Shown here: in pieces, positions 1 through 5,676 of the stretch
How the letters are laid out: each line of letters begins with the position of its first letter
How positions within the stretch are numbered: the stretch's first letter is position 1
Source of the DNA: JBDNDK01 sp046719185
GTDB lineage: Bacteria; Armatimonadota; UBA5829
NCBI GenBank assembly: GCA_046719185.1
Contig: JBDNDK010000158.1
Location: 1-5,676, forward strand
DNA length: 5,676 bases
Reading direction: 5' to 3'
Translations under genes and position numbers: made by a program
Notes under the pieces: generated by a model
Seen by the model: only the letters and a program-made list of their open reading frames with translations
The model's database searches: none
Told to the model about the DNA's origin: nothing

Positions 1-54
1 AATACCTGCAGCTATTTTGTTTGTTATCTTACTCAATTTGCCACCATTTTCTCT

Positions 55-93
55 AAAAAATAAAGCGGTGAAACATAAAATGCCTCAACCGCT
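55..93 (-). terminator. Rho-independent terminator of the leftward kinase operon
   Basis: Read on the minus strand, AGCGGT (93-88) pairs with ACCGCT (69-64). Two further pairs are possible past a one-base bulge. The stem is followed directly by a T-rich tract, TTTATTTTTT (64-55). It begins about 30 bases after the TAA stop of the second kinase gene, the expected place for the end of that operon. On the plus strand the stem is followed only by a weak T stretch, so I read it mainly as leftward. Confidence 0.75.
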
Positions 94-121
94 CTTTATA
101 TATAATCATTAATTTGCAGTT

Positions 122-823
122 TTATAATGCATCATCAACTTGATTAAGCAAGGGCCTTATTAAATCCTTCAAGTCTTCAAGAATCACAAATGGATTTCTA
201 GAAGCATCTATTATCTTGAAATTATATTCTTCAGCCATCTTATCAAGCTCTTTTATCACCCTTTGCTGATACACACAGAAACTCTCAAATAAATCTTCTC
301 CAAGAGCCATATCCATTCCAGATTCCCAATAATTGAAACCCTTTCCATATAATGCCCTTGGTATGAGTTCTGTGTATTCTACTCTAAGATAAAGCACCAA
401 ATCTGGAACTAGTGCAAAACCATATACTCCCTTCAACCAATCCGGATCAGCACCTCTTACTATATCTCTTGTGCAGCTTGAATAAAAATATCTATCAGAT
501 AATACATAATAACCAGCTCTCAATGCTGGAATTATCTGTTGTTCCATTCTGTCTGCAAAATCGGTAGCATAAAACAAGCTCATAGTTTTTCTTCCAAGAA
601 TGTGTCCACTTTTTGCCTGTTCAAGTCCTTTTTGAGCAAGAGCCGACCTACTTAAACCTGTATCTGCAACAGCATGCCCAGAACTTTCAAGCCATTCTTT
701 AAGCAATGCGGCTTGAGTAGATCTTCCAACATAATCCGGTCCTTCTATGACTATCAACTTGCCTGTTAATGAAGAAAGGTCAACATCAGGAATACCATCA
801 CCATAAAACTTAAACCTGCTCAA
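122..823 (-). CDS. Thymidylate-kinase-fold P-loop protein with Arg in place of the Walker A Lys
   Basis: A 233-residue protein of the thymidylate kinase-like P-loop fold, cytoplasmic, with no signal or membrane segment. Visible in order: a beta strand leading into the P-loop at residues 28-36 (GPDYVGRST, where the invariant Lys is Arg34), ATDFADR at 86-92, DRY at 110-112, PDLVLYLRV at 140-148, and YWESGMD at 165-171 in the lid region. Where canonical thymidylate kinase has the AYQ of DRYxxSxxAYQ, this protein has TRD (118-120), and no REPGGT-type dTMP motif is seen. It is colinear with the product of the upstream gene, so it is a paralogue. It overlaps that gene by 14 bases and is probably translationally coupled to it. 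The start is TTG: AGGAGG lies 7 bases upstream, and the next in-frame Met (residue 81) is beyond the P-loop. It may be a weak kinase, a regulatory partner of its neighbour, or an enzyme with another substrate; the sequence cannot decide. Confidence 0.85.
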   Translation of the reverse strand: MSRFKFYGDGIPDVDLSSLTGKLIVIEGPDYVGRSTQAALLKEWLESSGHAVADTGLSRSALAQKGLEQAKSGHILGRKTMSLFYATDFADRMEQQIIPALRAGYYVLSDRYFYSSCTRDIVRGADPDWLKGVYGFALVPDLVLYLRVEYTELIPRALYGKGFNYWESGMDMALGEDLFESFCVYQQRVIKELDKMAEEYNFKIIDASRNPFVILEDLKDLIRPLLNQVDDAL

Positions 824-1517
824 AACTTGTCCTCCTCCATTTATCTATAGAACCAGCTTTTCTTTCCAACATTTCAGCAACAATTTTTCTCACCTGACTT
901 TGCTGATATTCAATAGGCATAGTACCATCAATTACTGTAAGACCAAACTCATCTACCATTTCATCATATTCCCTCATAATTCTAGCCTGGAATATTTTGA
1001 AACATTCTCTTATATCAGTGGACAGACCTATATCCATTCCAGCCTCATAATACTTTAACATTGCTCTGCCTGTGAGAATCCTATCCAAAGAAACCTCCAA
1101 AGGCACTCTAAAATAGAAGGCTATATCAGGCTTTACACTAAATTGATAAAGGTTTCTAACCCATTTTCTTGAAACACCTCTAGCTGCATCTCTTGCAAAT
1201 GCAGTGTATTGATATCTATCAGCCAAAACAATAGCACCTGCTTTGAGTGATGGAATAATTTCTCTTTCTGTTCTGTCTGCAAAATCAGTTGCATGAATGA
1301 GGCTGAATGTTGTTGGAGTTAAAATTTTCCTCTTTTTACCTAATCTGGTAGTATCCTTGACTAGTGGAGATGAGTTCCATTCACTAAAGAATACTCCATA
1401 TCCCTCACTTATTAGCCATTTATGCAATAAATGCACTTGGGTGCTTTTTCCTGAGCCATCAATTCCTTCAACTATAACCAAAGCACCTGATTTTTTGTCA
1501 ACACTGCTATCCGTCAA
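810..1517 (-). CDS. Thymidylate kinase-like nucleotide kinase, subfamily with changed substrate motifs
   Basis: A 235-residue cytoplasmic P-loop kinase with the thymidylate kinase fold. It has an intact Walker A at residues 18-26 (GIDGSGKST, Lys24), ATDFADR at 76-82, DRY at 100-102, PDIAFYFRV at 130-138, and a lid-region segment with Arg146, Arg151 and YYEAGMD at 156-162. ATP binding and phosphoryl transfer are well supported. dTMP as acceptor is not: the REPGGT region reads SEWNSSP (45-51) and the AYQ that follows DRY is ARD (108-110). Its likely annotation by similarity is dTMP kinase, but I would not assign tmk. It is the first gene of a two-gene leftward operon, and its paralogue follows with a 14-base overlap. 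The start is TTG, with GAGGT 7 bases upstream. An ATG three bases further upstream is out of frame and stops after two codons. The last 20 or so residues carry the ribosome binding site of the next gene. Confidence 0.88.
   Translation of the reverse strand: MTDSSVDKKSGALVIVEGIDGSGKSTQVHLLHKWLISEGYGVFFSEWNSSPLVKDTTRLGKKRKILTPTTFSLIHATDFADRTEREIIPSLKAGAIVLADRYQYTAFARDAARGVSRKWVRNLYQFSVKPDIAFYFRVPLEVSLDRILTGRAMLKYYEAGMDIGLSTDIRECFKIFQARIMREYDEMVDEFGLTVIDGTMPIEYQQSQVRKIVAEMLERKAGSIDKWRRTSFEQV
831..836 (-). promoter_or_regulatory. Ribosome binding site that fixes the TTG start at 823
   Basis: On the minus strand a perfect AGGAGG (836-831) sits 7 bases before TTG (823-821), inside the last codons of the upstream kinase gene. 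The only nearby ATG (840-838) overlaps the 5' side of this site, is in another frame and ends after five further codons, so it cannot be the start. The layout suggests coupled translation of the two kinases. Confidence 0.75.
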
Positions 1518-1524
1518 ATCATAT

Positions 1525-1529
1525 ACCTC
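1525..1529 (-). promoter_or_regulatory. Ribosome binding site for the TTG start at 1517
   Basis: On the minus strand GAGGT (1529-1525) lies 7 bases before TTG (1517-1515). The ATG at 1522-1520 is out of frame and meets TGA after one further codon, so TTG is the best start. It places the P-loop 17 residues from the N-terminus, normal for this fold. Confidence 0.6.
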
Positions 1530-1620
1530 ATAATATTGAGATTTTTATATATAAAATTATTCACAGCTCTATATGAATTTATTCATTCATATTTTGTTTT
1601 TAATACAAATATCAGTTCAT

Positions 1621-1649
1621 AATATATCAGATGATAATAACAATATCAA
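1621..1649 (-). promoter_or_regulatory. Sigma70-like promoter of the kinase operon
   Basis: On the minus strand TTGATA (1649-1644, 5 of 6 to the -35 consensus) is followed by exactly 17 bases and then TATATT (1626-1621, 5 of 6 to the -10 consensus). A TGn extended -10 element directly precedes the -10. Transcription would start near 1614, giving a leader of about 95 bases before the TTG start. The palindrome ATCAATTGAT (1645-1654) overlaps the -35, a natural place for a repressor. Confidence 0.5.
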
Positions 1650-1716
1650 TTGATGTAAGCTAAATGTAAGAATTCTTGTTGTAATTATCTAAATAAGAGT
1701 ATTTATTGGCAAATAA

Positions 1717-1757
1717 TTAGAGGATATTTCGTCTGTTTATATAATATTCAATATAAT
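1717..1757 (+). promoter_or_regulatory. Possible promoter region of the oxidoreductase operon
   Basis: Two perfect TATAAT hexamers occur at 1740-1745 and 1752-1757, about 105-120 bases before the ATG at 1861. Neither has a good -35: TTAGAG at 1717-1722 is 17 bases before the first. A promoter here would need an activator or be weak. In DNA this AT-rich, TATAAT alone is weak evidence. Confidence 0.25.
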
Positions 1758-1860
1758 TTAGAAGAATTTTATTGGATTACAAACATAAAAGTGACGAGTC
1801 TTTATATAGATTCTTCTCTAACAAATTAATTAGTATCATATTTTAGGAGTAAATGCAGTT

Positions 1861-3126
1861 ATGGGAGATAAAGGAATAAATAGAAGAGATTTTTTGAAAG
1901 GTGCTGCAACAACAGTTGCTATGTTTGCAATGCCAAAAACCCTTATTGCTCAAAATAATGAAATAGCAACAGATAGTGATGATGAAGAAAATGTAAAAGG
2001 ACCTGCTGTTAAGATAGGTGTTATTGGTCTCGGAACTTGGGGAAGAAATATACTTACAACACTTTCCAAACAGCCTTTTATGAATGTAACAGCTATTTGT
2101 GATAGATATCAACCTGCAATTACAAGAGCTGAAAAAATTGTAACAGATGCAAAAGGCATGACTGATTATAAAGAACTTCTAAGCTCAGATGTGGAAGCAG
2201 TTGTTATAGCAACTCCCACTCATCTTCATAAACAAATAGTTGAAGATGCAGTTGCTGCAGATAAACATATCTACTGTGAAGCACCACTTGCTCATACAAT
2301 AGATGAAGTTCAATCAATAGCAAATTCAGCTAAAAATTATAAAAAAGTCTTCCAAACTGGTCTTCAGGGCAGATCCAATATGCTTTATAACCATATAATT
2401 GACTTTGTAAAAACTGGTGTTCTCGGTAAAAATGTATTAGTCCAAGCTCAATGGAACAGAAAACAAAGCTGGAAAAGTATGGCTCCAACAAAGGAAAGAG
2501 AAAAAGAGCTAGATTGGAAAATATCAAGTGAAACTTCTAATGGACTAATGGGAGAAGTTGGAATTCATCAGCTAGATACTGTAGGTTGGTTTTTGAATGA
2601 GACACCAAAAAGTGCATTTGGATATGGCTCTATTATGAATTGGAATGATGGAAGAGATCTTCCAGATACTATAAAATGTGATTTTGAATTTTCAAATAAT
2701 CTTAGAATGGTATATACTGCCACTCTTGCAAACTCATTCAGTGAAGATTATATTCTTTTCCAAGGAACTGATAGTTCAATTGTGATGAGAGAAAATGTAG
2801 CTTGGCTTGTTAAAGAAGCAGATTCACCATTACTTGGTTGGGAAGTATATGCAAGAAAAGAAGACTGCTTTGGTGACACAGGCATTTGTCTTATTGCTGA
2901 TTCAACAAAAATTCTTGAAGAAGGCAGAGAGCCCGGAGAAGATGGTGCTGTAGAACCAGAGAAAGATGCTCTTACTATGGCTTTTGAAAACTTTGCAAAA
3001 TCTATTAGGGAAGATAAACCTAATGTCTCAGACATTGATACAGGTTTTTATGCAACAATAAATTCTATTAAAGCTAATGAAGCAATAATGAAAAATATCA
3101 AAGTTGAAATGACAACACTTGCATAA
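1861..3126 (+). CDS. Tat-exported Gfo/Idh/MocA-family oxidoreductase with EAP in place of EKP
   Basis: A 421-residue member of the Gfo/Idh/MocA family, which oxidises, reduces or epimerises sugars and cyclitols using bound NAD(P). The N-terminus is a twin-arginine signal: NRRDFLKG at 7-14, then a hydrophobic stretch and a likely cleavage near Ala30, followed by an acidic linker (about 32-48). The Rossmann fold begins at VKIGVIGLGTWGR (50-62), with Asp81 ending the second strand. The motif that is normally EKP reads CEAPLA (139-144), so the usual active-site lysine is Ala141. GIHQLD (234-239) keeps the conserved His and Asp of the C-terminal domain. The export signal implies folding with the cofactor in the cytoplasm, as known for Zymomonas glucose-fructose oxidoreductase. 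The start is supported by AGGAG 11 bases upstream; ATG at 1853 is out of frame. It lies 43 bases before a second family member. The substrate cannot be read from sequence. Confidence 0.9.
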   Translation: MGDKGINRRDFLKGAATTVAMFAMPKTLIAQNNEIATDSDDEENVKGPAVKIGVIGLGTWGRNILTTLSKQPFMNVTAICDRYQPAITRAEKIVTDAKGMTDYKELLSSDVEAVVIATPTHLHKQIVEDAVAADKHIYCEAPLAHTIDEVQSIANSAKNYKKVFQTGLQGRSNMLYNHIIDFVKTGVLGKNVLVQAQWNRKQSWKSMAPTKEREKELDWKISSETSNGLMGEVGIHQLDTVGWFLNETPKSAFGYGSIMNWNDGRDLPDTIKCDFEFSNNLRMVYTATLANSFSEDYILFQGTDSSIVMRENVAWLVKEADSPLLGWEVYARKEDCFGDTGICLIADSTKILEEGREPGEDGAVEPEKDALTMAFENFAKSIREDKPNVSDIDTGFYATINSIKANEAIMKNIKVEMTTLA

Positions 3127-3169
3127 AATATAAACTCAATGATACTGTTAATTCCAAAGGAGATATTAA

Positions 3170-4465
3170 ATGGAAGAATCAAAGAAAAAAAATGGTATTT
3201 CAAGAAGAGATTTTTTGAAAGTTGCAGGAACTGCAACAGCCGGATTGATGGCTAGTTCACTATTACCAAATAGTGTATTTGGAGCACCAGCATCAGCTAA
3301 AATTTTAGGTACAAATGACAAAATTAGAATTGCAGTTCTTGGTGTTGGAGGTATGGGTAGAGGTCATCTTAACAATCTAAAAAAATTGGAATCTGAAATT
3401 AATCTTGAAGTTGTGGCTGTATGTGATGTTTTTGAAAAAAGAAGACTTGGTGCTCAGCAATTAGCACAAGTGCCAGATGAATTTGCAGTATCGGATTATA
3501 GAAAAATTTTAGATATGAAAGATGTTGATGCTGTATTGATAGCATCAACAGACCACTGGCATGCTCAAATGGCAATAGATGCTATGGAAAGCGGAAAGCA
3601 TGTTTATGTTGAAAAACCAATGACAAGATATCTTGATGAAGCTTGGAAAATGTATGATGTTGCCAAGAAAACTGGTGCAGTTGTTCAGGTTGGTTCTCAA
3701 GGATGCACAGATGCTAAATGGCACACTGCAGGTAAAGCTGTTGCAGAGGGTAAAATTGGCACAGTACTTACAATACAAGGAAGCTATTGCAGAAATAACC
3801 CAAAAGGTGAGTGGAATTACGATATAGACCCAGAATTTACAGAAGATAAAGTTGATTGGAAAAAATGGTTAGGACCAGCAGAGAATATGCCTTTTAGTCC
3901 TGAACATTATTTTAGATGGAGAAAATTCTGGCCTTTTGGCAATGGAATTATTGGTGATTTATGGCCACATAGACTCCATCCATTGATGATAGCCACTAAT
4001 ATCACTGAATTCCCAACAAAGGTAACTTGTTTGGGTGAAAATGTGATGAATACTGATGAAGGCATAGCTCATAGAAGAGATGTTGCAGATTCAACAATGA
4101 TGATTGCTCAATTCCCTAGTGGTGCAATGCTGTATCTTCTTGGTTCTACAGTAAATGAACAAGGGCTTCCTGATCTAATAAGAGGAAATATGGCAACGGT
4201 ATATTTTGGCGGCGGTAAAGTTGAAATCAGACCAGAGAGACCATTCACTGATATAGTTGAACCTGAAGATATTCCTGTTTTAGGACCAGGTGAAAGCCAT
4301 ATAGAACATGTGAAAAATTGGATAAATGCTATCAGAACAAATACAACACCCAGTTGTGATATTGAGCTTGGAATAAGAGTGCAAACAATTGTTTCAATGG
4401 CTGAAGAATCATACAGAAAAAATAAAACTGTTACATTTGATCCACAAACAAGAAAAATGAGTTAA
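3170..4465 (+). CDS. Tat-exported Gfo/Idh/MocA-family oxidoreductase, canonical EKP
   Basis: A 431-residue NAD(P)-dependent sugar oxidoreductase of the Gfo/Idh/MocA family. It carries a twin-arginine signal (SRRDFLK at 11-17, hydrophobic core to about 32, possible cleavage after SVFGA at 35-39 or after the APASA segment ending at residue 43). The Rossmann fold has GVGGMGRGH at 58-66 and Asp86. The family motif is intact: HVYVEKPMT at 144-152, with Lys149. The C-terminal domain shows CRNNPKGEWNYDID (207-220) and GDLWPHRLHP (262-271), with His267 and His270 as candidate active-site residues. This resembles the secreted subgroup common in Planctomycetota, Verrucomicrobiota and Bacteroidota. It is placed 43 bases after the EAP paralogue with a strong AAAGGAGA site (3156-3163) 6 bases before ATG, so the two are surely cotranscribed. 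A terminator follows 28 bases after the stop. A GH109-like redox glycosidase role is conceivable, but I see no motif that proves it. Confidence 0.92.
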   Translation: MEESKKKNGISRRDFLKVAGTATAGLMASSLLPNSVFGAPASAKILGTNDKIRIAVLGVGGMGRGHLNNLKKLESEINLEVVAVCDVFEKRRLGAQQLAQVPDEFAVSDYRKILDMKDVDAVLIASTDHWHAQMAIDAMESGKHVYVEKPMTRYLDEAWKMYDVAKKTGAVVQVGSQGCTDAKWHTAGKAVAEGKIGTVLTIQGSYCRNNPKGEWNYDIDPEFTEDKVDWKKWLGPAENMPFSPEHYFRWRKFWPFGNGIIGDLWPHRLHPLMIATNITEFPTKVTCLGENVMNTDEGIAHRRDVADSTMMIAQFPSGAMLYLLGSTVNEQGLPDLIRGNMATVYFGGGKVEIRPERPFTDIVEPEDIPVLGPGESHIEHVKNWINAIRTNTTPSCDIELGIRVQTIVSMAEESYRKNKTVTFDPQTRKMS

Positions 4466-4493
4466 TTATAATTTGAGTATTGAGGTAATATAT

Positions 4494-4525
4494 CCACTCT
4501 GATACAATTGTCAGAGTGGTTTTTA
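4494..4525 (+). terminator. Strong Rho-independent terminator after the oxidoreductase pair
   Basis: CCACTCTGA (4494-4502) pairs perfectly with TCAGAGTGG (4511-4519). A T-G and an A-T pair extend the stem to 11 with a four-base loop, and TTTTT (4520-4524) follows. It separates the oxidoreductase pair from the GH116 gene that starts 45 bases later. The GH116 gene therefore depends on readthrough or on a promoter in or right after this element. Confidence 0.9.
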
Positions 4526-4569
4526 TGTATGAATATTTATCTAAAAAAACAAAATGGAGTTTTTGAACA

Positions 4570-5676
4570 ATGAGTAGAGTATATACAGGAGAACATCTAA
4601 ATAAAGTAGCATTCCCATTAGGTGGGATAGGTGCTGGTATGATATGCATTGAAGGCACAGGTAGTTTTTCTCACCTTTCAGTGAAAAATGCACCAAATGT
4701 ATTTCATGAACCCTATGCATATTCCGCATTATGTATAAAAGGTAAAGAAAATATAGCAAGAGTGTTGGAAGGTCCGGTTCCAATGTGGAAAGCATTTGGA
4801 CAACCGGGTTCTGGAAATGGTCTTGGTGACAGAACTTATGGATACCCAAGATTTGATGAGGTTTCATTTCATGCTAGATTCCCATTTGGAATAGTGGATA
4901 TAGATACTCCTGAAATGCCGGTGCATGTTGAGATAACTGCTTGGAGTCCATTTATTCCAACAGATTCTGATAATTCAAGCTTACCAGTGGCAGCTGTTGA
5001 ATATAAAATAGTAAACATTTCAGATGAAGATATAGATAGTGTTTATTCTTTTAATTGTTTGAATTTTTTAAAGTCTTGGTCTGGAAATGATTGTGTAAAG
5101 AGCACAAAAAATGGTTTTATTCTGCATGAAAGTGGTGCAGAAGATAAGCCTTGGGATTTGGCTGATTTTTGTGTGAGAATTGATGAACCGGAGATGGCTG
5201 TTAACTGCCAATATTTCAGAGGTGGTGGATTTGATGCACCTACAATGGCATGGAAAGCAGTTGAAGAAGGTGCTGTTATATCTAAACCTGAATATACAGA
5301 AGGTGGACAATCACCTGGTGGAAGTATTTATGTTCCATTTAAGCTAAAGGCTGGTAGAAGCAAAACTATAAAACTTATGTTTTCTTGGTATGTTCCAAAC
5401 ACAAACCAAAGACATGGCTTATTTGAAGAAAAAGAAGAGGCATTAAATTGTAATGGTGGCAAGTGTGAAGAAAAGCCAAAAGAAACATATAAGCCATGGT
5501 ATACAGTAAAGTTCAAAAATGTAGAAGAAATTGCAGAAATGTTTAGTAAAGAATATGATGAACTGAGAGCAAAAACTCTTGCTTTCACAGAAGCTTTTTA
5601 TGATTCTACCCTTCCTGAAGATGTTTTAGAAGCAGTATCTGCAAATCTTAGTATTTTGAAGTCTCCGACCGCCCGG
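4570..5676 (+). CDS. GH116 family (GBA2-like) glycoside hydrolase, N-terminal part, cut by window end
   Basis: The first 369 codons of a GH116 enzyme, the family of human GBA2 and Thermoanaerobacterium xylanolyticum beta-glucosidase. Members cleave beta-glucosides, and some act on beta-xylosides or N-acetylglucosaminides. The reading frame stays open to the last base. Family signatures include VAFPLGGIGAGMI (13-25), GYPRFDEVSFHARFPFG (91-107), ITAWSPFIP (122-130), SSLPVA (136-141), MFSWYVPN (270-277) and ANLSILKSPT (358-367). They cover the N-terminal beta-sandwich domain. The (alpha/alpha)6 catalytic domain, with nucleophile Glu and acid/base Asp, lies past the window. There is no signal peptide, so it is probably cytoplasmic, unlike its two exported neighbours. 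The start has GGAG (4556-4559) 10 bases upstream; ATG at 4554 is in another frame and stops quickly. The final codons CCG ACC GCC CGG are unlike the rest of the gene, and residues A-R after SPT do not match what I expect for the family. Confidence 0.9.
   Translation, partial: MSRVYTGEHLNKVAFPLGGIGAGMICIEGTGSFSHLSVKNAPNVFHEPYAYSALCIKGKENIARVLEGPVPMWKAFGQPGSGNGLGDRTYGYPRFDEVSFHARFPFGIVDIDTPEMPVHVEITAWSPFIPTDSDNSSLPVAAVEYKIVNISDEDIDSVYSFNCLNFLKSWSGNDCVKSTKNGFILHESGAEDKPWDLADFCVRIDEPEMAVNCQYFRGGGFDAPTMAWKAVEEGAVISKPEYTEGGQSPGGSIYVPFKLKAGRSKTIKLMFSWYVPNTNQRHGLFEEKEEALNCNGGKCEEKPKETYKPWYTVKFKNVEEIAEMFSKEYDELRAKTLAFTEAFYDSTLPEDVLEAVSANLSILKSPTAR

Larger units (their letters stand above)
1518..1860. 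other. Divergent intergenic control region
   Basis: These 343 bases between the leftward kinase operon and the rightward oxidoreductase genes are very AT-rich. I find no credible gene or RNA gene in them. They contain a good leftward promoter (1621-1649), two perfect TATAAT hexamers for the rightward direction (1740-1745 and 1752-1757), two perfect 10-base palindromes (ATCAATTGAT at 1645-1654, AAGAATTCTT at 1668-1677), and a smaller inverted repeat, ATGAAT-TT-ATTCAT (1573-1586). An 8-base inverted pair, AGAAGAAT (1760-1767) and ATTCTTCT (1810-1817), lies in the probable leader of the first oxidoreductase gene. Confidence 0.7.

Noticed and set aside
1..36. Minus-strand TTG at 36-34 followed by 12 open codons (SKITNKIAAGI), a possible third gene of the leftward operon
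   Set aside because: It lies beyond the terminator, the only GGTGG-like site is 4 bases from the TTG, and 12 codons are too few to judge.
1..112. Plus-strand open frame with a hydrophobic stretch (from IPAAILFVILLNLP) ending in TAA at 110-112, a possible tail of a convergent membrane protein
   Set aside because: Only 36 codons, other plus frames are also open for 17 or more codons here, and the frame runs straight through the leftward terminator hairpin. It cannot be supported without upstream sequence.
1297..1533. Plus-strand open frame of 78 codons inside the first kinase gene
   Set aside because: Fully antisense to a gene with clear family motifs; its composition follows the complement of that gene and it matches no family I recognise.
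1518..1860. Possible small RNA, riboswitch or CRISPR-like repeats in the divergent region
   Set aside because: No long stem, no direct-repeat array and no recognisable riboswitch core; only short AT-rich palindromes are present.
1861..4465. Transposon or insertion sequence as the cause of the tandem gene pairs
   Set aside because: No transposase, terminal inverted repeats or target duplications are visible; the paralogues are diverged and look like ancient duplications.
4541..4867. Minus-strand open frame of 108 codons over the start of the GH116 gene
   Set aside because: Antisense to conserved GH116 signatures, and its low-complexity Leu/Tyr/His-rich make-up is typical of a shadow frame.

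Overview
This is an AT-rich window (roughly mid-thirties percent GC by eye) from a bacterium that uses strong Shine-Dalgarno sites and AGA/AGG for arginine almost without exception. Tat-exported Gfo/Idh/MocA oxidoreductases next to a GH116 glycosidase are typical of polysaccharide- and glycoside-degrading bacteria, for example Planctomycetota, Verrucomicrobiota, Lentisphaerota and Bacteroidota. The clear AGGAGG-type ribosome binding sites argue against typical Bacteroidota. I cannot assign a phylum with confidence.

The left half (about 55-1650) is a leftward operon. A good sigma70-like promoter near 1621-1649 drives two overlapping genes for P-loop kinases of the thymidylate kinase fold, and an intrinsic terminator at 55-93 ends it. 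The two proteins are colinear paralogues. The first has a perfect Walker A motif. The second has the catalytic lysine replaced by arginine. Both lack the dTMP-recognition motifs of ordinary thymidylate kinase, so their substrate is open. Both genes appear to start at TTG.

The middle (1518-1860) is a 343-base divergent control region with promoter candidates and two short perfect palindromes.

The right half (1861-5676) reads rightward. Two tandem genes encode Tat-exported Gfo/Idh/MocA-family NAD(P)-dependent oxidoreductases, one with the usual EKP motif and one with EAP. They are followed by a strong terminator and then the 5' part of a GH116 (GBA2-like) glycoside hydrolase cut by the window end. 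The GH116 protein has no export signal, while the oxidoreductases do. Together they suggest a glycoside-processing locus in which sugars are oxidised or epimerised outside the cytoplasm and a glycoside is hydrolysed inside it; this is inference. The last dozen bases are GC-rich and contain the only CGN arginine codon in the window, which looks like a contig-end artefact or a junction.
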